Source of the DNA: Stenotrophomonas bentonitica
GTDB lineage: Bacteria; Pseudomonadota; Gammaproteobacteria; Xanthomonadales; Xanthomonadaceae
Assembly: GCF_013185915.1 (NCBI RefSeq)
Contig: NZ_JAAZUH010000002.1
Location: forward strand, 62,001 to 126,000
Reading direction: 5' to 3'
Length of the DNA stretch: 64,000 bases
Shown here: piece by piece, positions 26,761 to 35,271 of the stretch
Numbering within the stretch: position 1 is the stretch's first letter
How the letters are laid out: each line of letters starts with the position of its first letter
Position numbers and translations under genes: made by a program
The notes under the pieces: model-generated
Seen by the model: only the letters and a program-made list of their open reading frames with translations
The model's database searches: none
Told to the model about the DNA's origin: nothing

Positions 26761-27008
26761 AGCAGGCTCCCGTTGGGACAGATCGGCAAATGGTCTGCTT
26801 CCACCATGGTGTGGTGGATCTGGCGTTCGATGCGTCGCGGCACTCCCGGGCGCGGCAGCTTGGGTCGGCCAAGGATGGTAAGGGTGATGACGCCATCTTC
26901 GGCATCGATCTGCAGCTTGGACCCCGCGTTGAATCCCATGTCACGCAGCCAGCGGCCGCGAAGTTTCAGGAACGGTATTGCCCCTTCATCCTCGAACTCC
27001 GGTGACAT
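26757..27008 (-). CDS. SymE-family (AbrB/MazE-fold) toxin-like protein
   Basis: 83 residues. The core IPFLKLRGRWLRDMGFNAGSKLQI-(then)-GVITLTIL has the SymE pattern: P-x-L-K-L-x-G-x-W-L-x-x-x-G-F-x-x-G, followed by a short strand pair. SymE in Escherichia coli is an SOS-induced, RNA-condensing toxin controlled by the antisense RNA SymR. The start ATG 27008 has AGGAG eight bases upstream; a longer frame to 27083 lacks such a site. The upstream 230 bases (to the GNAT gene) hold no gene and are richer in A and T than the rest, which suggests acquisition. Confidence 0.72.
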   Translation of the reverse strand: MSPEFEDEGAIPFLKLRGRWLRDMGFNAGSKLQIDAEDGVITLTILGRPKLPRPGVPRRIERQIHHTMVEADHLPICPNGSLL

Positions 27009-27239
27009 AGGGACGACTCCTATTTTGGTTCTGCTAGAGTTTTCACGCTCCGTCCGAACACCATGCGCGCCGGATCCATCCACGCAAAGTTGTTTGTATC
27101 TATTGGTTTGCGCGTATTGGTAGGCGTTGCCTATGCACGACGCTTTAAGCTTGTTTCGCGCAAAAATTCTGGGAAGGAGTTCGCGAATTACATGGCGTGC
27201 TCGTCGTTGCGATAAAAAAAATCAATCGGTTCGCACGGC

Positions 27240-27701
27240 TCAGCGCAGCGCCAGTTGCATGTCCACCGCGTCGATTCCCGGCGCGTGTCCATCACGCACG
27301 ACTCCCGTAACGATGAATCCCCGCGCCGCGTAAAACGCCTGCGTGTGCTGGCTGGTGCTGAGGATCACGCGTGTCGCGCCTCTGGCGCGCGCCTGTGCAA
27401 TGCGCGCCGAAGCGAGAGCGGTTCCCATGCCGTGTCGATGCAGATCACGCCTCACCATGCCCCAACAGAACGCCGCAGTAACATCGTCGTCAAAGGCGAT
27501 CCCGCCGCAGGCCGCAACTTCGCCGCGATGCTCCAACACGAGGTAGTCATCTTGACGCTGCGGCTGCAGCAGAAAGGCGGCGAAGTCCGCGCGCTCGTTC
27601 GCTCCGAAATAGTCCGGCACATTGCTGTCGAATATCGCGAGACACGAAGCGGTGTCGGAGGTGTGGAACGGGCGCGTGTTCTGATCGATAGGATCGGGCA
27701 T
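27240..27701 (-). CDS. GNAT-family N-acetyltransferase
   Basis: 153 residues with GNAT fold. Acetyl-CoA motif A is RRDLHRHGMGTALASARI, matching R-x-x-x-x-x-G-x-G; motif B includes TQAFYAARGF near the C-terminus. It transfers acetyl to an unknown amine. No operon partner. The start ATG has a weak Shine-Dalgarno. Located between the SymE-like pair and a gene-poor stretch. Confidence 0.85.
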   Translation of the reverse strand: MPDPIDQNTRPFHTSDTASCLAIFDSNVPDYFGANERADFAAFLLQPQRQDDYLVLEHRGEVAACGGIAFDDDVTAAFCWGMVRRDLHRHGMGTALASARIAQARARGATRVILSTSQHTQAFYAARGFIVTGVVRDGHAPGIDAVDMQLALR

Positions 27702-28146
27702 GGGCGGAGCTACCCAGGATGATGAAGCGAGATCCTAATGCTGCAATCTGGGCTTCGCCATCTTTACTTCCACCGGACGCCACCGGTTGACGCCCTGACA
27801 GGAGCCTTGTTGAGCCGCCAATCCCCGGATAACGAAAACGGCCGGCGGCATTGGCGACGTCGAGACGCTACCCTCAGCACAGGAGGCCTGCAAGGCACCT
27901 GATGACGTAAACGCAATCAATCCAGCGGCAGCGCCCTGTCCACCGAGTCGATCCACGCACGGCCGCTTGGTTTGGAACTGTCGCTTTCGCCCCTAAGCCC
28001 GCGACCCTGTCCAAGTCCAGGTAGTGCCACGCCCTGCGTGGCAACCACGTGCTATCGGCTGGCGCAGTTCCTAATGCTGTCCGAAACCGGCCAGCAACCT
28101 CTCCCGGGAAAGCGCACACTCGCGCTTTCCTCCCGGAGCTGCCCCA
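27702..28146. other. Intergenic stretch without a supported gene
   Basis: 445 bases between the divergent GNAT and PEP-mutase-family genes. Contains one SMAG element (28021). Open frames here lack ribosome-binding sites and recognisable products. Confidence 0.6.
28021..28043 (+). repeat. SMAG-type REP element
   Basis: GTAG with stem GCCACGC/GCGTGGC, 104 bases upstream of the next gene. Confidence 0.82.
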
Positions 28147-28935
28147 ATGAACGACCTTCACGCGCGTTTCGAAGCACTGCACGCCGCCAGCGAGCTGCTG
28201 GTCCTGCCCAACGCCTGGGATGCAGGCAGTGCCCGGCTGGCACAGGAGAAGGGCGCGCAGGCCGTGGGCACCACCAGTGCTGCCATGGCCTGGTCTTGCG
28301 GGTACCCGGACGGCAACGCCTTGCCGGAAGGGGCCCTGCTGCAGCGGGTGAGCGAGATCGTGCGGGCCACCTCGATCCCGGTCACAGTGGATATCGAGAA
28401 CGGGTACAGCGATGACCCGGAGCACGTGGCGGCGCTGGTGTCGAAGCTGGTGGCGCTGGGCGTGGTTGGCATCAATCTGGAGGATGGGGCGGGAGCACCG
28501 GGGGTGTTGGTTGAAAAGATTGGCGCCATCCGCCGTGCACTGGCCGGACGCCCGCTCTTCATCAATGCGCGCACCGATGTGTACCTGCGTGGCATGGCTG
28601 AGGGTGAGGCCGCAGTGCGGATAAGCGTGGAGCGGATGCAGGCTTATGCCGCTGCTGGGGCTAGCGGGGCTTTCGTGCCGTGCGGGGTGCAGCCTGCGGA
28701 GATGCGCGCCATTGCCGATGCGGTGTCACTGCCGCTCAACGTGATGTGGCTGCCGGGGTTGGTTGGGCATGCGGAGCTTGTCGCTGCTGGCGTGCGCAGG
28801 TTGAGTGCCGGGCCTGCGTTGTATGTGCATGCGTGGGCAGCGTTGGCGGGTGCGACGGAGGCGATGTTGGGTGGGGCGCTGGCGTGGCCGGAGGGGGCGC
28901 CGGGGTATGGGGAGTTGAACAGGCTCTTTGCGTGA
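28147..28935 (+). CDS. Isocitrate lyase/phosphoenolpyruvate mutase family protein
   Basis: 262-residue TIM-barrel of the ICL/PEPM superfamily: LPNAWDAGSARL at the N-terminus, TTSAAMAWSCGYPDG, VTVDIENGYSDDPEHV (metal-binding Asp/Glu), INLEDGAG and FINARTDVYLRG. Members cleave or rearrange C-C or P-C bonds (2-methylisocitrate lyase, PEP mutase, oxaloacetate hydrolase). The Cys-containing lyase motif KKCGH is not present, so true isocitrate lyase is unlikely. Substrate unknown. The 3' quarter is unusually G/T-rich. Confidence 0.85.
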   Translation: MNDLHARFEALHAASELLVLPNAWDAGSARLAQEKGAQAVGTTSAAMAWSCGYPDGNALPEGALLQRVSEIVRATSIPVTVDIENGYSDDPEHVAALVSKLVALGVVGINLEDGAGAPGVLVEKIGAIRRALAGRPLFINARTDVYLRGMAEGEAAVRISVERMQAYAAAGASGAFVPCGVQPAEMRAIADAVSLPLNVMWLPGLVGHAELVAAGVRRLSAGPALYVHAWAALAGATEAMLGGALAWPEGAPGYGELNRLFA

Positions 28936-28938
28936 TGC

Positions 28939-28961
28939 GTAGTGACACGCCATGCGTGTCA
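28939..28961 (+). repeat. SMAG-type REP element (left of pair)
   Basis: GTAG with stem GACACGC/GCGTGTC, starting three bases after the PEP-mutase-family stop codon. Confidence 0.82.
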
Positions 28962-28982
28962 TCGAGATGTGTGGCGAAGAGC

Positions 28983-29005
28983 TGACACGCGTGGCGTGTC
29001 ACTAC
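28983..29005 (-). repeat. SMAG-type REP element (right of pair)
   Basis: Reverse orientation, GTAG head at 29005-29002, stem GACACGC/GCGTGTC. The two elements are tail-to-tail, unlike the head-to-head pair at 6088-6150. Confidence 0.82.
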
Positions 29006-29255
29006 GAGAAGGTCGCGCTGCGCGCGGCGGTATTTGTCCGGCGGGTTGGTCGCACTTGGGACGATGGTGGCCGTTTCACTGCCGGGGATTGCGGGCCCCA
29101 TCCATGGGGCCCGCCCCTCCGCGCTACTCCGCTTGGCATTTCAAGCATTGCTGAGGGCGAGTCCAGGTTCGGGCGCGTGGCGACGCGTTCATCGTGACAG
29201 GGTGCCTGGCCCTGCTGGGGCGCGGCGAATCCGTCGAACCCGGCGTGGCTTCGAT

Positions 29256-29273
29256 CACCCCCTCTCTCCGCCA
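29256..29273 (+). repeat. Inverted partial copy of the tRNA-Ser(GGA) 3' end
   Basis: The plus strand reads CCCCCTCTCTCCGCCA, identical to the last 16 bases of the minus-strand tRNA-Ser(GGA). It lies at mirror distance across the terminator; a weaker trace of the T-loop (GCTTCGAT) precedes it. Confidence 0.85.
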
Positions 29274-29280
29274 AACCAAT

Positions 29281-29310
29281 AAAAAAGCCGCCCCATGGGG
29301 CGGCTTCTTC
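29281..29310 (-). terminator. Terminator of tRNA-Ser(GGA)
   Basis: Read on the minus strand: AAGCCGCCCC-AT-GGGGCGGCTT followed by T-run. Confidence 0.9.
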
Positions 29311-29317
29311 ATTGATC

Positions 29318-29410
29318 TGGCGGAGAGAGGGGGATTCGAACCCCCGAAGCGCGGTTTAGACGCTTACACACTTTCCAGGCGTGCTCCTTCAACCACTCGG
29401 ACACCTCTCC
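29318..29410 (-). tRNA. tRNA-Ser(GGA)
   Basis: 93-base class II tRNA; acceptor GGAGAGG/CTCTCTCC, anticodon GGA in loop CTGGAAA, long variable arm, encoded CCA. Divergent from dnaX. Confidence 0.96.
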
Positions 29411-29543
29411 GGACCTGCTGCGAACCCGCTGCAGGGGCGCAGATTCTAGCCGGGGAACGTGCGATGCACAAGCACCTTCACGCAGGGGCAGGGGGGATGG
29501 ACAGGCGTGGCACAATGGACGTCCCGATGAAGACGGTGGCCTG

Positions 29544-31475
29544 ATGTCCTATCTCGTCCTTGCCCGCAAGTGGCGTCCGAAGCGTTTTGCCGAGCTGGTG
29601 GGCCAGGAACACGTGGTCCGTGCGCTCAGCAATGCGCTGGACAGCGGCCGGGTGCACCATGCGTTCCTGTTTACCGGCACCCGCGGGGTCGGCAAGACCA
29701 CCATCGCGCGTATTTTCGCCAAGTCGCTGAACTGCGAGCAGGGCACCAGCGCCGACCCGTGCGGCCAGTGCCCGGCCTGCCTGGATATCGACTCCGGGCG
29801 TTATATCGACCTGCTGGAGATCGACGCCGCGTCCAATACCGGCGTGGACGATGTCCGTGAGGTGATCGAGAACGCCCAGTACATGCCCTCGCGCGGCAAG
29901 TACAAGGTCTACCTGATCGACGAAGTGCACATGCTGTCCAAGGCGGCGTTCAATGCGCTGCTGAAGACGCTGGAAGAACCGCCGGAACACGTGAAGTTCC
30001 TGCTGGCTACCACCGACCCGCAGAAGCTGCCGGTGACGGTGCTGTCGCGCTGCCTGCAGTTCAACCTGAAGCGCCTGGACGAGGACCAGATCCAGGGCCA
30101 GATGACCCGCATTCTCAGCGCGGAAGAGATCGAGTCCGACCCGACCGCGATCGTGCAGCTGGCCAAGGCTGCTGACGGCAGCCTGCGCGACGGCCTGTCG
30201 CTGCTGGACCAGGCCATCGCCTATGCCGGCGGCGCCCTGCGTGAAGACGTGGTGCGCGCCATGCTGGGCACGGTCGACCGTACCCAGGTGGCGGCGATGC
30301 TGGATGCGCTGGCCGACGGCGACGGCGTACGCCTGCTGCAGGTGGTGGCCGCTCTGGCCGAGTTCTCGCCCGACTGGAGCGGAGTGCTGGACGCGCTGGC
30401 CGAGGCCCTGCACCGGATCCAGGTGCAGCAGCTGGTGCCGGGCGCGCAGGCTGACGGCGAAGGCATCGACGCCGCCGCCTTCGCCCAGCGCCTGCGCCCG
30501 GAAGTGGTCCAGCTCTGGTACCAGATGGCCCTGGGCGGTCGCCGCGACCTGCACCTGGCGCCTAGCCCGCGCGCGGGCTTTGAAATGGCCGTGCTGCGCA
30601 TGCTGGCGTTCCGCCCGGCTGCTGCGGTGCCGCCGGTACCGCGTGACCCGGGGGCCGGCACCGACGCAGGCGCCGGATCGCGCGGTTCCGAGCAGGGCGG
30701 CATCGCCGCTGCGCCGGCCGCCGTGGCCGCGCCGATCGCTGTTGCTGCACCCGTGGCCGCCGCTGTGCCCGTGGCGGCGCCGACGCCTGTCGCCACGGCC
30801 CCCGCACCAGTCGTGCCGAAACCGACACCTGCACCGATCGTCGAATCGGCGGCCGATGACGATCTGCCGCCGTGGCACCAGGCCGGCGCCGACGAGCGCG
30901 ACGAGGCCCTGGCGGTGGAACTGGCCAGCCCCGACGCGGCCATGGCCGCGCCGTGGGAAGCGCCGCCGGTGCGATCGGCACCGCCGGCCCCTGCCGCAGC
31001 GCCGGTGCCGTCGCAGCGCCCGCAGGGCATTTCGCTGACCCCAGCGTCGACCAGCGCTGCTGCCCCGCAGGGCGGCACGGTCGCCCTGACCTCGGCCGAA
31101 ACCTGGCTGGAGCTGGTCGCCCAGAGCCAGCTGAACGGCCCCTCCCGGCAGCTCGCCGCGCACGCGGCGTTCGTCGGATTCCAGCATGGTGTCTTGAAAC
31201 TGGCGGTATCGCCCGGATTTGAGTACCTGTGTTCGGACCGATCGCTGGCGGCCCTGACCGAGGCGCTGTCCGGCCCGCTCGGAACGACCCCCAAGATCGT
31301 GATCGAACATGGCAACGCCGAGGCCGAAACGCTGCACCAGCGTTCCGACCGCCAGCGTGGCGAACGACAGCAGGCGGCCGAAGCCGCCTTCATGGCCGAC
31401 CCGTCGGTGCAGCTGCTGATCCAGCAGCATGGCGCGCGGGTCGTGACCGATTCCATCCGTCCTTTTGAAGAGTAA
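29544..31475 (+). CDS. dnaX: DNA polymerase III subunits gamma/tau
   Basis: 643 residues. AAA+ clamp-loader ATPase: Walker A GTRGVGKT at 45-52, zinc module Cys64, Cys73, Cys76 and Cys79, Walker B YLIDEVHML and sensor LSRCLQFNLKRL. Domain III ends near 365, followed by an Ala/Pro-rich linker (about 365-505) and a tau-specific C-terminal domain (TWLELVAQSQLNGPSRQLA) that binds the alpha subunit. The linker has no visible A-run slippery site, so a short gamma form, if made, needs another mechanism. Start ATG with weak upstream site. First gene of dnaX-ybaB-recR. Confidence 0.97.
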   Translation: MSYLVLARKWRPKRFAELVGQEHVVRALSNALDSGRVHHAFLFTGTRGVGKTTIARIFAKSLNCEQGTSADPCGQCPACLDIDSGRYIDLLEIDAASNTGVDDVREVIENAQYMPSRGKYKVYLIDEVHMLSKAAFNALLKTLEEPPEHVKFLLATTDPQKLPVTVLSRCLQFNLKRLDEDQIQGQMTRILSAEEIESDPTAIVQLAKAADGSLRDGLSLLDQAIAYAGGALREDVVRAMLGTVDRTQVAAMLDALADGDGVRLLQVVAALAEFSPDWSGVLDALAEALHRIQVQQLVPGAQADGEGIDAAAFAQRLRPEVVQLWYQMALGGRRDLHLAPSPRAGFEMAVLRMLAFRPAAAVPPVPRDPGAGTDAGAGSRGSEQGGIAAAPAAVAAPIAVAAPVAAAVPVAAPTPVATAPAPVVPKPTPAPIVESAADDDLPPWHQAGADERDEALAVELASPDAAMAAPWEAPPVRSAPPAPAAAPVPSQRPQGISLTPASTSAAAPQGGTVALTSAETWLELVAQSQLNGPSRQLAAHAAFVGFQHGVLKLAVSPGFEYLCSDRSLAALTEALSGPLGTTPKIVIEHGNAEAETLHQRSDRQRGERQQAAEAAFMADPSVQLLIQQHGARVVTDSIRPFEE

Positions 31476-31481
31476 GACGAC

Positions 31482-31802
31482 ATGCGCGGCAACATCGCCC
31501 AACTGATGCAGCAGGCCCAGAAGATGCAGGAAAACCTGCAGAAGGCCCAGGAAGAACTCGCCAAGCTGGAAGTCACCGGCACCGCCGGCGGCGGCATGGT
31601 CAGCGTGACCCTGACCGGCGCCAAGGAGTGCCGCAAGGTGCGTATCGACCCGTCGATCCTGTCCGATGCGGAAATGACCGAAGACCTGGTGGCGGCCGCG
31701 TTCAACGACGCCTCCAACAAGATCGATGCCGAATCGAAGAACCGCATGGGCTCGGCCACCGCCGGCATGCAGCTGCCGCCCGGCATGAAGCTGCCGTTCT
31801 AA
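31482..31802 (+). CDS. ybaB: Nucleoid-associated protein YbaB/EbfC family
   Basis: 106 residues: coiled-coil N-terminus rich in Gln and Lys ([22 protein letters not shown]), Gly-rich strand [15 protein letters not shown] and Pro-rich end LPPGMKLPF. YbaB dimers bind DNA non-specifically. Six bases after dnaX and two bases before recR, so cotranscribed. Confidence 0.95.
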   Translation: MRGNIAQLMQQAQKMQENLQKAQEELAKLEVTGTAGGGMVSVTLTGAKECRKVRIDPSILSDAEMTEDLVAAAFNDASNKIDAESKNRMGSATAGMQLPPGMKLPF

Positions 31803-31804
31803 GC

Positions 31805-32401
31805 GTGAGCCTGCCCCTGCTCGAACAGCTGATCGAGGCCTTCCGGGTCCTGCCGGGGGTCGGCCAGAAGACCGCCCAGCGCATGGCCTACCACGTGCTC
31901 GAACGCGAGCGCGCCGGTGGCCAGAAGCTGGCCGAGGTGCTGGCCAAGGCGATCGAACGCATCGGCCACTGCGCGCAGTGCCGCGACTTCAGCGAAACCG
32001 AGGTCTGCGCCGTGTGCGCCAACGGCACCCGCGAACGCCAGCAGCTGTGCGCGGTGGAATCGCCGGCCGACCGCCTGGCGATCGAAACCGCCACCGGCTT
32101 CCGCGGTGTCTACTTCGTCCTGCAGGGGCGGTTGTCCCCGCTCGACGGTGTAGGCCCGCGCGAACTCGGGCTGGACCAGCTGGAGGCGCGCCTGGGGCAG
32201 GGCGAGGTGCAGGAACTGATCATCGCCACCAGCGCCACCGTTGAAGGCGAAGCGACCGCGCACTACCTGGCGCAGCTGGCCCGCGCCCACAAGGTGCGGC
32301 CGAGTCGACTGGCGCAGGGCCTGCCGCTGGGCGGCGAGCTGGAGTATGTGGATCGCGGCACGTTGTCGCATGCATTCGGTAGCCGTACCGAAGTCGAATG
32401 A
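31805..32401 (+). CDS. recR: Recombination protein RecR
   Basis: 198 residues, normal length. Helix-hairpin-helix (RVLPGVGQKTAQRMAYH), zinc-finger Cys56, Cys59, Cys68 and Cys71, and Toprim domain starting LCAVESPADRLAIE with ATSATVEGEATAHYL. Works with RecF/RecO to load RecA at gaps. The start is GTG at 31805, two bases after the ybaB stop; longer frames would overlap ybaB deeply. Confidence 0.96.
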   Translation: MSLPLLEQLIEAFRVLPGVGQKTAQRMAYHVLERERAGGQKLAEVLAKAIERIGHCAQCRDFSETEVCAVCANGTRERQQLCAVESPADRLAIETATGFRGVYFVLQGRLSPLDGVGPRELGLDQLEARLGQGEVQELIIATSATVEGEATAHYLAQLARAHKVRPSRLAQGLPLGGELEYVDRGTLSHAFGSRTEVE

Positions 32402-32412
32402 CGAGGGAACTC

Positions 32413-32763
32413 ATGAGCCAGGACACCCTGTTCGGAAAGATCATCCGCCGCGAGATTCCGGCCACCATCGTCTATGAAGACGACGAGGTGCTGGGCTTCA
32501 AGGACATCGCGCCGCAGGCGCCGGTGCACGTGCTGTTCATTCCGAAGAACGAAGCCATTCCCACCCTCGATGACGTGCAGCCCTCGCAGGCGCACCTGAT
32601 CGGCAAGCTGGCGATGGCAGCGGCCGAATACGCCCGCCGCGAAGGCTTCGCGCAGGACGGCTACCGCATCGTGATGAACTGCCGCGAACATGCCGGGCAG
32701 ACGGTGTTCCACATCCACCTGCATCTGTTGGCAGGGGCGCAGCTGGGCCACTTCGGAACCTGA
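32413..32763 (+). CDS. HIT-family nucleotide hydrolase/transferase (HinT-like)
   Basis: 116 residues with the histidine triad HIHLHLL (His100, His102, His104) and N-terminal motif TLFGKIIRREIPATIVYEDD. HinT proteins hydrolyse purine phosphoramidates such as aminoacyl-AMP. ATG at 32413 is preceded by GAGGG; an upstream in-frame start at 32398 overlaps recR. Followed by a strong terminator. Confidence 0.94.
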   Translation: MSQDTLFGKIIRREIPATIVYEDDEVLGFKDIAPQAPVHVLFIPKNEAIPTLDDVQPSQAHLIGKLAMAAAEYARREGFAQDGYRIVMNCREHAGQTVFHIHLHLLAGAQLGHFGT

Positions 32764-32794
32764 AAAAAACGCCGCTGGAAAGCGGCGTTTTTTT
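32763..32794. terminator. Bidirectional terminator between HIT and Slp genes
   Basis: A7CGCCGC / GCGGCGT7 stem with loop TGGAAA; A- and T-runs on both sides serve the two convergent genes. Confidence 0.92.
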
Positions 32795-32803
32795 CTGAAT
32801 CGT

Positions 32804-33328
32804 TTACCACCAGCCCCAGCCGCGGTAGCCCCAGCCCGGACCCCAACCCGGGCCCCACGGGCCGTACGGGTAGACCGGCACCACATCGACCTGGCGCTGT
32901 TCCGGCCACAGGTAGATCACGTCGGCTTCCAGCTTCGGCAGGCGGTAGTCGTAATCGCCGATGCGGGTGTTTTCGTAGCCGGCGATCTTGCCGATGAAGG
33001 TCACGTCACGGCCTTCCTCGAACACGGCCGGGTCGTAGAAGCCGGCACGGCAGGCCACGAAGCGTCCGTCGCTGGCGTCGTTGGACGAGGTGTTCGGGCG
33101 GCCGCTGCCATTGAGCGGGCGCGACAGCAGCTGGAAGCAGGTCTGGCCCTGCCCCGGCGTGGTTTCGATGATGCGGCCGCCCCAGCGCACCGGCGTGCCG
33201 ACCTGCTGGCTGGCGACCGAATCGCGCGGGCTGACCACGCTGAACTGTCCCTGCAGCGGTTTGGGGGCCGTGGCACAGGCGGCCAGCGCCAGCGACGCGG
33301 CAAGGGGAAGCAGGATCTTGGCGTTCAT
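32804..33328 (-). CDS. Slp-family outer-membrane lipoprotein
   Basis: 174 residues. Lipoprotein signal peptide ending LALAAC (Cys18). The mature part has the Slp features VGTPVRWGGRIIETTP, FYDPAVFEEGRDVTFIGKI and LPKLEADVIYLWPE. It ends in an unusual Trp/Gly/Tyr/Pro tail (GPWGPGWGPGWGYRGWGWW), likely membrane- or carbohydrate-associated. Slp proteins are induced by starvation in Escherichia coli. The ATG overlaps the TgpA-like stop, making it the last gene of the MoxR operon. Confidence 0.88.
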   Translation of the reverse strand: MNAKILLPLAASLALAACATAPKPLQGQFSVVSPRDSVASQQVGTPVRWGGRIIETTPGQGQTCFQLLSRPLNGSGRPNTSSNDASDGRFVACRAGFYDPAVFEEGRDVTFIGKIAGYENTRIGDYDYRLPKLEADVIYLWPEQRQVDVVPVYPYGPWGPGWGPGWGYRGWGWW

Positions 33329-35271
33329 GATGTTGCTCCAGTGGACGGGCGGTGCCTGTGCAGGTCACGCACGAGAGAAGGGTCGAGCTTTGCGCCAGCG
33401 TAGCGCGCCTGAACGAAACGCTGGCTGAGCGAAATCAGCGCCGGGTCGGGGCGCTGCCGGTAGACGCGCTGCGCCCAGTCCGTGGCGGTTTCTGCAGGTT
33501 CCCTGGCCAGGCCATGCCGCGCGTAACGCCGCCCCAGCCGGTGCCAGGCCCGCAACAGCGGATCGCGCTCGCGTTCCCCGCGGGCCAGCAGCCATGCCAT
33601 CCAGCCTAGCGCAGCGCCTGCGAAGGCAATGAAAATGCCGATCAGCTGCGCCGGTTGCAGGCGGTCGATGCCCAGCGGGCGCAGCAGCTGCTGCTGGCGG
33701 TTGGCGTCGAACGACAGTACCAGGTCGTTCCAGCCGCGGCGGAGGAAGTCGCCGACCTGTCCCACTTGCAGCCAGCGCCCTTCCAGGGTCGTACCGGCGT
33801 CGCTTCCGAGGCGGTCTTCCAGAGTGTCGTAGATGCGTTCGGGTGCCACTGCCGCGGTCGGATCCACCCGCACCCAGCCGCGTTGCGGCAGCCACACTTC
33901 GGCCCACGCGTGCGCGTCCATCCGGCGCACCACGAAGTAGTCGCCGTACGGGTTGCGCTGGCCGCCGGCGAACCCGGTCACCACCCGCGCCGGAATGCCG
34001 GCATTGCGCATCAGCACCACGAACGACGAACTGAAATGCTGGCAGTAGCCGGCCTGCTGGTCGAACAGGAACTCATCCACGCTGTCCCGTCCCGGCGCCT
34101 CGGTGGAGAGGGTGTAGGCGAACGTGGAACGCACCCACTCCAATGCGCGCGACACGATGGCGGCATCGTTGTCGCCGGCGTCCTGGCGCCACTGCCGGGC
34201 CAGCGCCGCCGTGCGTGGATTGAAACCAGGCGGCAGCTGCAACGCGACCTGTCGCTGGAACGCGGTGAGCGGTTCGATGTAGCGGGCCGCCGGCGCCGAT
34301 TGCAGGCGCCAGCGGGTCAGCGAGGAGAGGCTCTGCGTGCTGCGCAGGCTGTAGTCGGCGCCCAGCGTGGCGCCGGCCGGCGCGTGCAACGGCAGGTCCA
34401 GCGCCACCAGTTGCCGTCGATCGGTGGGCTCGTAGTCGATCTGGTAGTCCCACTGCGGCGCCCCGCGCGTTACCGGCGCGGGCGGGCGGCGGTCGCTGTA
34501 GGGATCGCGTTCCCAGCGGCGCCCGTCGAAGTGGGTCATCACCGGGCCGCGCCAGTAGCGCTGTTCCGGGCTCGGCACGGCGCCGAAGAAAGTCACCCGC
34601 AGGGCAGGGGCATCGTCGGCCATGAGGTCCAGCCACTCGGACGGGTCCATGCGGTCGGACAGGCCGGGCTTGCCGACCGCGCGGTCGGGCAGGCCCCACA
34701 GCGGCTCGCTCAGGCGCGGGAACAGCCAGAACGCGGCGAGCGCCAGCGGCAGGCCCAGCGCGAGCAGCCTTCCGACGCCGCGCAACTGGCCGCGCAACGG
34801 TGCGTTCGATGCTTCGCCTTCGGCACGCGCCAGTCGCTGCAGGGTCAGCAGGGTCGCCAGCGCGGCCAGCATGGCCAGGCCCATGGTCAACGGGCCCTGG
34901 TCGAGCAGGAACGCGGCGAACGGCGCGAACAGGGCAAAGCCGAGCAGGCTGCGCGCGTCGCGCAGGCTGCGCAGCTCGCTGGATTTGAGGGCGAGCATGG
35001 CCGCCAGCAATGCGCAGCCGGTGTCGCGGCCAGGTCGCGCGCCCAGTTGCCAGTACACCGCCGCCAGCATGCCCAGGACCAGCAGCACCCGTACCGGAAC
35101 CGGCAGTACGCGCTGGCCCGAGGCCAGGGCCGTGATCACCGCAACCACGGCGAGCACGCCGGCAAGAAGCGGCGGCAACTGCAGCAGCAGCGGAAGCAGT
35201 GCCAGAGCACCGCTGGCCAGGGTCCAGCGCCGGGCGGCAGGTTCGAGCAGGGATGCGGGACGGTCAGCCAT
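33325..35271 (-). CDS. TgpA-like membrane transglutaminase
   Basis: 648 residues. Five to six membrane spans in the first 190 residues, a periplasmic region with a transglutaminase/protease-like core, catalytic Cys410 (GYCQHF), His454 (MDAHAWAEVW) and Asp470 (VRVDPTA), then one span near 555-575 and a cytosolic DUF4129-like tail. Pseudomonas aeruginosa TgpA, with the same triad, is essential and shows transglutaminase activity. Encoded after MoxR and DUF58 with start overlapping the DUF58 stop, a standard arrangement in which MoxR may act as a chaperone. Confidence 0.92.
   Translation of the reverse strand: MADRPASLLEPAARRWTLASGALALLPLLLQLPPLLAGVLAVVAVITALASGQRVLPVPVRVLLVLGMLAAVYWQLGARPGRDTGCALLAAMLALKSSELRSLRDARSLLGFALFAPFAAFLLDQGPLTMGLAMLAALATLLTLQRLARAEGEASNAPLRGQLRGVGRLLALGLPLALAAFWLFPRLSEPLWGLPDRAVGKPGLSDRMDPSEWLDLMADDAPALRVTFFGAVPSPEQRYWRGPVMTHFDGRRWERDPYSDRRPPAPVTRGAPQWDYQIDYEPTDRRQLVALDLPLHAPAGATLGADYSLRSTQSLSSLTRWRLQSAPAARYIEPLTAFQRQVALQLPPGFNPRTAALARQWRQDAGDNDAAIVSRALEWVRSTFAYTLSTEAPGRDSVDEFLFDQQAGYCQHFSSSFVVLMRNAGIPARVVTGFAGGQRNPYGDYFVVRRMDAHAWAEVWLPQRGWVRVDPTAAVAPERIYDTLEDRLGSDAGTTLEGRWLQVGQVGDFLRRGWNDLVLSFDANRQQQLLRPLGIDRLQPAQLIGIFIAFAGAALGWMAWLLARGERERDPLLRAWHRLGRRYARHGLAREPAETATDWAQRVYRQRPDPALISLSQRFVQARYAGAKLDPSLVRDLHRHRPSTGATS

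Larger units (their letters stand above)
28936..29255. other. Gene-free stretch with repeats upstream of the tRNA-Ser palindrome
   Basis: Holds two SMAG elements in opposite orientation and a perfect hairpin GCGGGCCCCAT/ATGGGGCCCGC near 29089-29112. No gene supported. Confidence 0.6.

Noticed and set aside
27972..28415. Open frame of 147 codons upstream of and into the PEP-mutase-family gene
   Set aside because: Arg/Gly-rich, no ribosome-binding site, and it overlaps a well-supported gene in another frame.
30640..31030. Programmed frameshift in dnaX
   Set aside because: No A-rich slippery heptamer with a following stem was seen in the Ala/Pro linker.
29478..31502. Long antisense frame opposite dnaX
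   Set aside because: The plus strand encodes a complete DnaX; the antisense product has no recognisable domain.
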